Source of the DNA: Acinetobacter ihumii
GTDB lineage: Bacteria; Pseudomonadota; Gammaproteobacteria; Pseudomonadales; Moraxellaceae
Assembly: GCF_900625095.1 (NCBI RefSeq)
Contig: NZ_LR130760.1
Span: forward strand, 124,125-188,124
Length of the DNA stretch: 64,000 nucleotides
Direction: 5' to 3'
Shown here piece by piece: positions 39,135 through 47,427 of this stretch. The notes beneath the pieces were generated by a model. That model did not search any database. It saw only the letters and a program-made list of their open reading frames with translations, and had not been told where the DNA came from. The first letter of the stretch is position 1. Each line of letters begins with the position of its first letter. The position numbers were made by a program, and so were the translations under genes.

Positions 39135-39752
39135 TTGAGTACACGTAAACCGCGCCAGACTCGCGCTAAAGTCACGGTGGACACCATTATTGAAGCAGGT
39201 TTTATTTCAGTGGCTTTGCATGGCACCAGTGGTACCACCACTCGACATATTGCAGATATAGCAGGCGTCAGTGTCGGTTCACTCTATGAATATTTTAAAA
39301 ATAAAGAAGAAATTTATGATGCAATGGCACATTCTTTTGTGCAGGAGATTCTGGATATGATTCAGAACCTCACCCCTATTATTATGAATATGGAACTAGA
39401 ATCTGTCATTGAACTGATTTTTTATACTTTTCGTGATTTGTTAACACAGAATAATGAACGTTATTTAATCTGTTTGCGTTATGCCAGCGAACTGAAGTAC
39501 GACAAATATATCAATCAGATTGAACGCGAACTGATGAACATTGTCATGCAATACATGATGAATAACCCCAAATATCTAAAAGTGAACAATCTGGCGGTGA
39601 CTGCTTATGTCAGTATCAATAGTGGAATTTTTAATATCGCCCGACATTTGATTTTACCCAATCCCTATATCACTTTTGATGAATTGGTACAGGGCTTAAA
39701 AACCATGATTATGAGCTATATCAATGTCGAGCTGGCGAAAAGTACAAGCTAA
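39135..39752 (+). CDS. TetR family transcriptional regulator
   Basis: The ~205-residue repressor has an N-terminal helix-turn-helix (TTRHIADIAGVSVGSLYEYF, then KNKEEIYDAM) and a helical ligand domain. I place the start at TTG 39135, because AAGGAT sits 7 bases upstream and gives MSTRKPRQTRAKV. The other in-frame candidate is a TTG at 39102 with no ribosome site. It is divergent from the FMO/SDR/hydrolase operon, so it probably controls that operon and itself in response to a lipophilic substrate. Confidence 0.85.
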   Translation: MSTRKPRQTRAKVTVDTIIEAGFISVALHGTSGTTTRHIADIAGVSVGSLYEYFKNKEEIYDAMAHSFVQEILDMIQNLTPIIMNMELESVIELIFYTFRDLLTQNNERYLICLRYASELKYDKYINQIERELMNIVMQYMMNNPKYLKVNNLAVTAYVSINSGIFNIARHLILPNPYITFDELVQGLKTMIMSYINVELAKSTS

Positions 39753-39762
39753 GATCGCTCCA

Positions 39763-40236
39763 TCACTCTAATTGATCCCCATCTGTTGCACTCAGATTTT
39801 TCACCATTATTTCAAGATTATTCCGGATTAAATACGCAAGATTAATATCAATCCCTTTGAGCATTTGTCGCTCCAGTTGAGCGATGACTTGATTACATTC
39901 TGCCAGCTTTGCCAAACCTTGAGCAGTGACCGTCAATAAAATACGACGACCATGCGTAGGATCTGGGGTTTTTTCAATCCAGTCATTGGCCAGCAAATCC
40001 TGTAAGATTTTATTGGCCGATTGCGGTTTGATAAAAGAACGCTCTGCCAGTTTGGCATTGGACAAATTAGCTTTGGCTGCCAAAACCGATAATGCGGTAA
40101 ATTGGGGCAAACTAATATTTAAATCTTTAAGATGTTCAGTGAGATGTTTACTAATGATTCGATCCACGCGGGCGATCATATAGCTCAGTCTGGGTTCATC
40201 TTCTCGTTTTTTTTCAATTGAACTTGAGTTTGGCAT
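39763..40236 (-). CDS. hcaR: MarR family repressor of the hca cluster
   Basis: The 157-residue MarR-type winged-helix protein has a recognition region at SNAKLAERSFIKPQSANKIL and wing residues DPTHGRRILLTVT. In A. baylyi HcaR represses hca genes and is released by hydroxycinnamoyl-CoA thioesters. The gene order hcaR-hcaK on one strand and hcaA onward on the other is the same here. Its stop is 11 bases from the convergent TetR stop. The likely operators lie at 41595 and 41719. Confidence 0.92.
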   Translation of the reverse strand: MPNSSSIEKKREDEPRLSYMIARVDRIISKHLTEHLKDLNISLPQFTALSVLAAKANLSNAKLAERSFIKPQSANKILQDLLANDWIEKTPDPTHGRRILLTVTAQGLAKLAECNQVIAQLERQMLKGIDINLAYLIRNNLEIMVKNLSATDGDQLE

Positions 40237-40258
40237 CGTATTTGATCATCAAAATTTA

Positions 40259-40291
40259 AAGAAAGTATGAAGTTTGACTTCATACTTTCTT
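40259..40291. repeat. 14-bp inverted repeat between hcaK and hcaR
   Basis: GAAAGTATGAAG and CTTCATACTTTC pair perfectly around TTTGA, extended by two A-T pairs. It fills most of the hcaK-hcaR gap. On the minus strand a short T-containing run follows, so it may attenuate or end hcaK transcription, or be an operator for hcaR. Confidence 0.6.
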
Positions 40292-40298
40292 ATTTCAC

Positions 40299-41525
40299 TT
40301 AAGTTGTACTTTGGCTATGTGCTAACTTTACTGTCTGTTTAGGCTTTCTGACAAGCAGCAGTGCAGAAATTGCAGCAATCAAAATGATTGGGATACTTGA
40401 TCCAATCACAATGGTAGAGCTTTGTCCTAACGATAATAGAAACCCTGCAAATAATGGTCCAGCAAATGAACCAATTCGCCCAATCGCCACCGCAGCACCG
40501 ACTCCCGTTCCGCGCATTTCGGTTGGATAATACATGGCTGCCAAACCATACAGTGCAGACTGACCACCCACAATGAACAAACCACAACCCACCGCTGATA
40601 GTGCCAATAAAGCCACAGTCGGAGAAATAGACAGACAACACAGGGCGACCAAGATACCCGCATAAATAAATTTGATCACAGTTCCCATACGCATTTTATC
40701 TAATAACATGCCCATCAGAATCGAACCAAAAATCCCGCCAATGTTGTAGCCCATTTGCACATAGTTTGCTTCTAGTTTGGAAAGACCTTGTGCGCCCATC
40801 AATAGTGGTAACCAGTTCAATAGGAAGTACAAAACCACTAAAGTACAAAAGAAACTAATCCAGATTTGAATGGTGGACATGCGTCTATCTTTAGCAAATA
40901 GCACTTCAAAAAAAGGAATTGGGGTTTGTATTTTTTGCTGCAAATAGCTCTTAGACTCAGGTAAGTATTTCATAAGCAATGGAATCAGTAAAATAGGTGC
41001 AATCCCACCAACATAGAAAATATGTCGCCATTCGCTATCGCCTGCCAATGACATTGCGACCACGGAAGTCAGCAATCCACCAAAGGGAATGCCGCTATAC
41101 ATGATACTGACTGCGGTCGCTTTACGATTTTCTGCAACTGCTTCTGAAGCCAGTGTGATCATCATCGGTAAAGCACCGCCCATTCCTAGTCCTGTAAAAA
41201 AGCGAATGAGTAGTAACAAGCTATAATTTTCGGCATAGGCAGTCAGCAGCGACATCACACCAAAAATTAAAATACTTAAAATCAGAATTTTTTTACGACC
41301 CACAATATCGGCTAGTCGCCCACCGATGATAGCTCCTGGTAAAGTTCCAATAATTGCGGCACTAAATGCCCATGCCATTTGCGCATTATCCAGCATAAAC
41401 TCTGCACGCATACGTGGTGCTGCGACACCCATGGATTGAAGATCGAAACCTTCAAAAATGGCGATGATGAAACAGAGTAGTAATGTCAGCTTTGCCCTAC
41501 CTGACGGATGTAATACCTTATCCAT
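40299..41525 (-). CDS. hcaK: Hydroxycinnamate MFS transporter
   Basis: The 408-residue major facilitator of the aromatic acid:H+ symporter group has 12 predicted membrane segments. The signatures FEGFDLQSMGVAAP in TM1 (with the Asp used for substrate/proton coupling) and GGRLADIVGRKKIL in loop 2-3 are visible. HcaK is the hydroxycinnamate uptake candidate in A. baylyi. AAGGAAAGG precedes ATG 41525; the longer frame (to 41588) is rejected. It is transcribed away from hcaA and towards hcaR. Confidence 0.92.
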   Translation of the reverse strand: MDKVLHPSGRAKLTLLLCFIIAIFEGFDLQSMGVAAPRMRAEFMLDNAQMAWAFSAAIIGTLPGAIIGGRLADIVGRKKILILSILIFGVMSLLTAYAENYSLLLLIRFFTGLGMGGALPMMITLASEAVAENRKATAVSIMYSGIPFGGLLTSVVAMSLAGDSEWRHIFYVGGIAPILLIPLLMKYLPESKSYLQQKIQTPIPFFEVLFAKDRRMSTIQIWISFFCTLVVLYFLLNWLPLLMGAQGLSKLEANYVQMGYNIGGIFGSILMGMLLDKMRMGTVIKFIYAGILVALCCLSISPTVALLALSAVGCGLFIVGGQSALYGLAAMYYPTEMRGTGVGAAVAIGRIGSFAGPLFAGFLLSLGQSSTIVIGSSIPIILIAAISALLLVRKPKQTVKLAHSQSTT

Positions 41526-41594
41526 AGTCCTTTCCTTATTTGACCAGATTTCCATAACCTTTTTTATTGTAATGTGTTTAAACAACACGATTAA

Positions 41595-41611
41595 AATATC
41601 AGTTAAGCTTA
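41595..41611. promoter_or_regulatory. Candidate HcaR operator, hcaK side
   Basis: AATATCAGTTAAGCTTA is an almost exact inverted copy (16 of 17) of the site at 41719-41735. On the hcaK strand it covers a plausible -10 region (TTGATT, 17 bases, GATATT), as a repressor site would. MarR-type regulators bind such AT-rich sites. Assignment to HcaR is inferred from position and pairing. Confidence 0.6.
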
Positions 41612-41718
41612 TAAAAAAATCAAGAGTATTTTTAAAAAATTTCTCTATAAAATTAATTTAATAATAATTTTCATTAACTTATAAAAAATTTTAAATATTT
41701 TCAAAAAAGACTTGAATG

Positions 41719-41735
41719 TAAGTTTAACTGATATT
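41719..41735. promoter_or_regulatory. Candidate HcaR operator, hcaA side
   Basis: TAAGTTTAACTGATATT mirrors the 41595 site. It lies between TTGAAT (41712-41717) and TTAAAT (41734-41739), which are spaced 16 bases like a -35/-10 pair, 46 bases before the hcaA ATG. Bound repressor would block this promoter. Confidence 0.6.
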
Positions 41736-41780
41736 AAATTAAATCCAGCACAGCACAATTGTCATTCAAGGAGAATACAC

Positions 41781-42614
41781 ATGACATATGAAAAACGTTG
41801 GGAAACCGTTGATGTACAATTAGATAATGGCATTGCATGGGTCACTTTAAACCGACCTGAAAAGAAAAATGCCATGAGTCCAACCCTGAACCGCGAAATG
41901 ATTGATGTTCTTGAAACACTCGAACTTGATCCAAATGCCAAAGTTTTGGTGCTTACAGGTGCAGGCGATTCATGGACTGCGGGCATGGACTTGAAAGAAT
42001 ATTTCCGTGAAGTTGACAGTCAACCTGAAATTTTTCAGGAGCGTATTCGCCGTGATTCTTGTCGCTGGCAGTGGCAATTACTCAGAATGTATTCAAAACC
42101 GACCATTGCCATGGTGAATGGCTGGTGTTTTGGTGGTGGTTTCTCTCCACTGGTGGCATGTGATCTGGCAATTGCTGCGGATGAAGCGACCTTTGGTTTG
42201 TCTGAAATCAACTGGGGCATTCCACCGGGCAACTTGGTGAGTAAAGCAATGGCAGATACGGTAGGTCATCGTACATCATTGTATTACATCATGACAGGTA
42301 AAACCTTTAGTGGTAAAGAAGCTGAACAAATGGGTCTGATTAACAAAAGTGTTCCACTGGCACAGCTCAAAGCTGAAGTTACAGAGCTAGCACAGTGCTT
42401 ACTTGAGAAGAACCCAGTGGTATTACGTACTGCGAAAAACGGCTTTAAACGCTGCCGCGAACTAACTTGGGATCAAAATGAAGACTATTTATATGCCAAA
42501 CTCGACCAATGTAATCACCGTGATACCGAAGGTGGTCGAGAAGAAGGACTGAAACAATTCTTGGACGAAAAATCAATTAAACCGGGTTTACAGAGCTATA
42601 AGCGTACTGGTTAA
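41781..42614 (+). CDS. hcaA: Hydroxycinnamoyl-CoA hydratase-lyase
   Basis: The 277-residue crotonase-fold enzyme hydrates feruloyl-, caffeoyl- or p-coumaroyl-CoA and splits the product into acetyl-CoA and the aromatic aldehyde. It aligns with the Pseudomonas HCHL by one-residue offset: Ser122 (Ser123), Glu142 in SEINWGIPPG (Glu143) and Tyr238 (Tyr239) are all present. WCFGGGFSPL forms the oxyanion loop. AAGGAG lies 8 bases before ATG 41781; the longer frame from 41712 would start inside the promoter. It is first gene of hcaABCDEFG. Confidence 0.96.
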   Translation: MTYEKRWETVDVQLDNGIAWVTLNRPEKKNAMSPTLNREMIDVLETLELDPNAKVLVLTGAGDSWTAGMDLKEYFREVDSQPEIFQERIRRDSCRWQWQLLRMYSKPTIAMVNGWCFGGGFSPLVACDLAIAADEATFGLSEINWGIPPGNLVSKAMADTVGHRTSLYYIMTGKTFSGKEAEQMGLINKSVPLAQLKAEVTELAQCLLEKNPVVLRTAKNGFKRCRELTWDQNEDYLYAKLDQCNHRDTEGGREEGLKQFLDEKSIKPGLQSYKRTG

Positions 42615-42650
42615 CTTTTGATTTTTATTGGCTATGTAAGGACACAACCC

Positions 42651-44102
42651 ATGCAAAATGTACAGTTACTCATCCACGGTCAATCGCTTGATGCATCTAA
42701 TCAGGCAAGTTTTGAACGAATCAGTCCGATTGATGGTCAGGTGGCAAGTATTGCGGCTGCCGCAACACTTGCAGATGTAGATCGTGCCATTGAATCGGCG
42801 CAGCAGGCTTTTCAGATCTGGTCAAAACTGTCTCCAACTGAACGACGCTTACGCCTATTAAAAGCGGCAGATTTAATGGATCAACATACCGATCAGTTTA
42901 TTCAGATCGGGATGCAGGAAACGGGTTCAACAGCTACATGGTATGGGTTTAATGTGCACCTTGCCGCCAATATGCTACGTGAAGCAGCAGCCATGACCAC
43001 GCAGATTGATGGTAGCCTGATTCCCTCTGATGTGCCGGGTAATCTGGCGATGGGGATTCGGGTTCCTTGTGGTGTGGTGGTGGGTATTGCACCGTGGAAT
43101 GCCCCTGTAATTTTACCGACTCGCGCTTTGGCCATGCCACTCGCTTGCGGGAATACCGTGGTCTTAAAAGCCTCTGAGGCCTGCCCTGCAACACACCGTT
43201 TAATCGGGCAGATTTTACATGAGGCAGGACTTGGTGATGGCGTGGTTAATGTGATTACCCATGCGCCAGAAGATGCCCCACAAATCGTACAACGTTTAAT
43301 CGAACACCCTGCGGTAAAACGAATTAATTTTACAGGTTCAACCAAAGTTGGAAAAATTATTGCTGAAACAGCAGCTAAATATTTAAAACCCGTTTTGCTT
43401 GAATTGGGTGGCAAAGCACCTGTGGTGGTGTTAAACGAAGCCGATGTAAATGAAGCAGTCAATGCGGTTGCCTTTGGTGCTTTTTTCAATCAAGGTCAAA
43501 TCTGTATGTCGACAGAACGCGTTTTGGTTCAAGAGGACATTGCCGACCAATTTATTGAAAAGCTGATTGCAAAAACCAAGTCACTCAAAGCTGGTGATCC
43601 AACCGATCAAAACAACATGTTAGGTGTCTTAGAGAGCCGCCGAGCAGCCGAGCGTATTCAACATTTACTTGAAGATGCCAAAGCCAAAGGTGCTGACTTA
43701 CCTTTAGGTATTCAGGTTGAAGGTACGACGATGCAACCGACATTGGTGCTGAATATTCAGCCAGAAATGTTGCTCTATCGTGAAGAATCTTTTGGCCCAG
43801 TCTGTACAGTTCAACGCTTTACTACGCTTGAACAAGGGATTGCCCTTGCCAATGATAGTGAGTTTGGCTTGTCATCGGCGGTATTTAGTCAAAATATTGC
43901 ACAAGCCATGGACGTGGCAAAACAAATTGATTCAGGTATTTGTCATATCAATGGTGCAACCGTACATGATGAAGCACAAATGCCATTTGGTGGAACTAAA
44001 TCCAGTGGCTATGGGCGTTTTGGCAGTAAAGCTTCCATTGCTGAATTTACTGAATTGAGATGGATCACCATTCAAACTCAATCACGGCACTATCCAATTT
44101 AA
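42651..44102 (+). CDS. hcaB: Hydroxybenzaldehyde / vanillin dehydrogenase
   Basis: The 483-residue aldehyde dehydrogenase oxidises the aldehydes made by HcaA (4-hydroxybenzaldehyde, vanillin, protocatechualdehyde) to acids. Nucleophile Cys285 is in FFNQGQICMSTER, Glu251 in LELGGK and Asn150 in APWN. NFTGSTKVG holds the NAD-binding Gly motif. AAGGA lies 9 bases before ATG 42651. It is 36 bases after hcaA. Its final bases are the first unit of a tandem repeat that continues downstream. Confidence 0.95.
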   Translation: MQNVQLLIHGQSLDASNQASFERISPIDGQVASIAAAATLADVDRAIESAQQAFQIWSKLSPTERRLRLLKAADLMDQHTDQFIQIGMQETGSTATWYGFNVHLAANMLREAAAMTTQIDGSLIPSDVPGNLAMGIRVPCGVVVGIAPWNAPVILPTRALAMPLACGNTVVLKASEACPATHRLIGQILHEAGLGDGVVNVITHAPEDAPQIVQRLIEHPAVKRINFTGSTKVGKIIAETAAKYLKPVLLELGGKAPVVVLNEADVNEAVNAVAFGAFFNQGQICMSTERVLVQEDIADQFIEKLIAKTKSLKAGDPTDQNNMLGVLESRRAAERIQHLLEDAKAKGADLPLGIQVEGTTMQPTLVLNIQPEMLLYREESFGPVCTVQRFTTLEQGIALANDSEFGLSSAVFSQNIAQAMDVAKQIDSGICHINGATVHDEAQMPFGGTKSSGYGRFGSKASIAEFTELRWITIQTQSRHYPI

Positions 44103-44155
44103 ATGCTGGCCAATTTAGATGCAGCCCAATTTAGATATTGCCCGATTTAAAAGGT
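44094..44155. repeat. 16-bp tandem repeat after hcaB
   Basis: Units CCAATTTAAATGCTGG (44094), CCAATTTAGATGCAGC (44110) and CCAATTTAGATATTGC (44126) are followed by a decayed CCGATTTAAAAGGT (44142) and a half copy. The first unit contains the hcaB stop codon. It probably arose by slippage of the gene end. Confidence 0.8.
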
Positions 44156-44253
44156 CAATTTAACTTGGCGGTTAAATGACAACTATACATATTTAATAAA
44201 AATTGCATGATGCAAAATAAGCGCAGTGATGCGCTTGCCATGGAGTGAAAGAA

Positions 44254-46131
44254 ATGCAAATGAATGCCACTCAATCACAAGACCGCGAACGGTTTGTTCA
44301 ACTTGGTTCACATGATATTGAATACAAATATCAGGATCAGGTGCTATATATTCAGCCGAAAGAGCAATTAAAGCTTTATCCGCAAAAGCTCACTGATCGT
44401 TTAATCCATTTTGCCAAAACTAAACCTGATCATGTTTTTGCAGCAAAACGCAATGTGCAAGGTCAATGGGTAAAATTAAGCTATGCAGATACGCTACAGC
44501 GCGCTTGGCATATTGCACAGGCCTTGCATCAACGTGATTTAAGTCAGGAACGTCCTCTCATCATTCTGTCTGGTAATGATCTGGAACATTTAACCCTCTC
44601 CATGGGGGCGATGTTGGCGGGTGTACCATTTTCTGCAATCTCTCCTGCTTATTCTTTAATTTCTCAGGACTTTGCCAAGCTTAAACATATCTTTGAGGTT
44701 CTCACTCCGGGCATGGTGTATGCCAGTGATGGACAAGCGTTTAGCCAAGCTATTCAAGCTTGTGCTGGATCGGATATTGAAATTGTCACCAACACAGGCA
44801 TTGTAGGGCATCAGTCCTGTACTTCTTTTCAGTCTTTATTAGATACTCCTGTGACAGATGTACAAGAGTATTATCAAACACTGGATGAACATCAGATTGC
44901 CAAATTTTTGTTTACCTCTGGTTCGACCAAACTACCTAAAGCTGTACCTACCACACATTTAATGCTCTGCGTAAATCAGCAAATGTTATTACAGACTTTT
45001 CCTGAATTTGAGCAAACTCCGCCTGTGCTATTAGATTGGTTATCTTGGCATCATACCTTTGGTGGAAGTCACAATGTCGGTATTGCGCTTTATAATGGTG
45101 GCAGCATTTATATAGATGACGGCAAACCTGTTGCAGGTAAATTTGATGAAACCATTCACAATTTAAAAGAAATCTCGCCCACTGTGTATTTTAACGTCCC
45201 TAAAGGTTGGGAAGAGTTGACCGATGCACTGGAAAAAGATCAAGCATTGCGTGATCGATTTTTTAAAGATGTCAAAATTTTATTTTTCGCAGGCGCTGCG
45301 CTGTCAGAAGCAGGCTGGAATCGTCTGGATAAAATTGCTCAAGCACATTGCGGTGAAAAAATTCGCATTATGAGTGGTTTGGGTATGACCGAAACTGCGC
45401 CATCCTGCGCCTTTACCACAGGCCCCAAAGTCATGGCGGGTTTTATTGGCTACCCAGCACCCGGCTGTGACATCAAACTGGTACCACACGGCGATAAAAT
45501 GGAGTTTTGTGTACGTGGTAAACACGTTATGCAAGGCTATTGGCGTTTAAAAGCAGATCAACAAAGCACTATTTTTGATGAGGAAGGTTTTTTCCATACA
45601 GGTGATGCTGTGCGTTTGGTCGACCCAAATGATCCAGCGCAAGGACTGATGTATGATGGACGTATTGCCGAAGACTTTAAGCTCAATACAGGGACTTTCG
45701 TCAATGTCGGCACCTTACGTAATAAGGTGCTCATTCAAGGTAATTTACTCATTCAGGATGTGTGTATTACGGGTTCAAATCTCAATGCCATCGGCTTTTT
45801 GATTTTTCCTAAACTGGATGCTTGTGCACAATATGCTGGTCTGAATCTCAAAGATCATAGCAGTGACGAGATACTAAAACACCCTAAAGTCCAGCAGTGG
45901 TTCCGTCAATTTTTACTGAATTTTAATAAAGACGCGACTGGTAGTTCAAATCGCGTATCGATGCTGTATTTAATGACTGAACCACCACAGCTTGATGCGG
46001 GAGAAACCACGGATAAAGGCAATCTCAATCAAGGCAATATTATCAAACGTCGAGCAGGCATGATTGATGAACTTTATCAAAAGCAAACTGATAATCCACT
46101 GATTGTTCGGATCCCTGTCATCAACCAATAA
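44254..46131 (+). CDS. hcaC: Hydroxycinnamate-CoA ligase
   Basis: The ~625-residue AMP-forming acyl-CoA synthetase activates ferulate, caffeate, p-coumarate and saturated analogues. FTSGSTKLPKAVPTT near 220 is the P-loop; SGLGMTETAPSC is the adenylate-binding motif and GYWRLK with FHTGDAVRLVD follows. A lysine-bearing C-terminal segment (NKDATGSSNRVS) is present. GGAG lies 8 bases before ATG 44254; the GTG at 44245 overlaps that box. Its CoA-thioester products are the likely HcaR inducers, so HcaC also generates the signal. Confidence 0.93.
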   Translation: MQMNATQSQDRERFVQLGSHDIEYKYQDQVLYIQPKEQLKLYPQKLTDRLIHFAKTKPDHVFAAKRNVQGQWVKLSYADTLQRAWHIAQALHQRDLSQERPLIILSGNDLEHLTLSMGAMLAGVPFSAISPAYSLISQDFAKLKHIFEVLTPGMVYASDGQAFSQAIQACAGSDIEIVTNTGIVGHQSCTSFQSLLDTPVTDVQEYYQTLDEHQIAKFLFTSGSTKLPKAVPTTHLMLCVNQQMLLQTFPEFEQTPPVLLDWLSWHHTFGGSHNVGIALYNGGSIYIDDGKPVAGKFDETIHNLKEISPTVYFNVPKGWEELTDALEKDQALRDRFFKDVKILFFAGAALSEAGWNRLDKIAQAHCGEKIRIMSGLGMTETAPSCAFTTGPKVMAGFIGYPAPGCDIKLVPHGDKMEFCVRGKHVMQGYWRLKADQQSTIFDEEGFFHTGDAVRLVDPNDPAQGLMYDGRIAEDFKLNTGTFVNVGTLRNKVLIQGNLLIQDVCITGSNLNAIGFLIFPKLDACAQYAGLNLKDHSSDEILKHPKVQQWFRQFLLNFNKDATGSSNRVSMLYLMTEPPQLDAGETTDKGNLNQGNIIKRRAGMIDELYQKQTDNPLIVRIPVINQ

Positions 46132-46205
46132 CACATTGAAATAAAAAGGAAGTTCAAATTTATTTTTGAGCTTCATCCTTAGTTTTGCCCGAAAAAAGGT
46201 GAAAT

Positions 46206-47345
46206 ATGCAGCACGATACAGAATTTGAATTATTTCGCGATAATTATCGACGGTTCTTAAAAGAGCATGTTGCTCCTTATTATGAACAATGGGAACAGGA
46301 TGGTCTAATTCCAAGACAGCTATGGAATTTACTGGGTGACAATGGTTTTTTATGTGTCGATGTCCCCGAAGAATATGGCGGTTATGGTGCACCTGTTCAT
46401 TATTCACTGATGCTGGTTCAGGAAACCGCACAGGCAGGATTTAGCTCTTTGGCCGTTGCCATTGGGGGACAAAATGAACTGGTCTCACCTTATATTCAAA
46501 ATATTGGTAGTGAACAACAGAAAAAATACTGGTTACCAAAAATGGTGTCTGGTGAAGTTGTCACCGCCATTGCCATGACAGAAGCCAATGCAGGCTCTGA
46601 CTTACAGGCGATTCGCACACAAGCCATTTTAGAAGATGATCATTATCTAATCAATGGCTCCAAAACCTTTATTTCCAACGGTCTACATGCCGATTTAATT
46701 GTGTTGGTTGCAAAAACCGATCCACAGGCAGGTGCCAAAGGTATTTCACTATTTTTGGTCGATGCACATTTACAAGGTGTAAAAAAAGGACGCTCACTGC
46801 AAAAAATTGGCTTGCATGCACAAGACACTGCGGAGTTTTTTTTCGATCAAGTCAAAGTTGCTGCCACACAACGCTTAGGTGATGAAGGTCGCGGATTTGC
46901 CTACCTTATGCAAGAATTGCCACGCGAACGCCTGAGCATTTCTATGATGGCACTCGGCTCAATTTTAGGGGCAATTGAACTTACCAAAGATTATGTATTG
47001 CAACGCAAGGCTTTTGGACAGCCTTTAAGCCAGATGCAAAATACCCGTTTTGTGCTTGCTCATGCACAAATTAAGGCCAAAGCTGCACAGGCCTTTGTGG
47101 ATCAATGCGCAGAGATGTATCGCCAACATCAATTAAGTGTCCATCATGTCGCAGCTTTAAAGTGCTTTATCACCGATACCCAATGTGAAGTCATTGATCA
47201 ATTGCTACAACTGTTTGGTGGCTATGGCTACATGCAGGAATATCCAATATCACGTTTCTTTGTCGATGCCCGTGTACAAAAAATTTACGGCGGAACCAAT
47301 GAGATCATGAAAGAAATTGTGGCGCGTGAACTATTGGGGAAATAA
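46206..47345 (+). CDS. hcaD: Acyl-CoA dehydrogenase for phenylpropanoyl-CoA
   Basis: The 379-residue FAD enzyme converts saturated thioesters such as dihydrocaffeoyl- or hydroferuloyl-CoA to the unsaturated form used by HcaA. MTEANAGSD (124-132) contacts flavin. IYGGTNEIMKE lacks the MCAD-position Glu; Glu241 in QELPRER is the expected base, as in LCAD. It is closely similar to the gene at 12187. AAGGTG lies 6 bases before the ATG. Confidence 0.93.
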   Translation: MQHDTEFELFRDNYRRFLKEHVAPYYEQWEQDGLIPRQLWNLLGDNGFLCVDVPEEYGGYGAPVHYSLMLVQETAQAGFSSLAVAIGGQNELVSPYIQNIGSEQQKKYWLPKMVSGEVVTAIAMTEANAGSDLQAIRTQAILEDDHYLINGSKTFISNGLHADLIVLVAKTDPQAGAKGISLFLVDAHLQGVKKGRSLQKIGLHAQDTAEFFFDQVKVAATQRLGDEGRGFAYLMQELPRERLSISMMALGSILGAIELTKDYVLQRKAFGQPLSQMQNTRFVLAHAQIKAKAAQAFVDQCAEMYRQHQLSVHHVAALKCFITDTQCEVIDQLLQLFGGYGYMQEYPISRFFVDARVQKIYGGTNEIMKEIVARELLGK

Positions 47346-47427
47346 TTCAAATTTTAACAACCGAGCAAGACAGATCGGACAATGAGGTCTTGCTTAAAAC
47401 AACAATGATATTTCAGGATGAAATGCC

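Noticed and set aside
42902-43489. Minus-strand frame of 195 codons within hcaB
   Set aside because: It lies wholly antisense to a conserved aldehyde dehydrogenase and its sequence matches no family pattern.
44094-44163. Possible CRISPR array
   Set aside because: The 16-bp units are contiguous with no spacers and derive from the hcaB end; no cas genes are present.
45970-46431. Minus-strand frame of 153 codons across the hcaC/hcaD junction
   Set aside because: It overlaps two conserved genes on the other strand and has no start signals.
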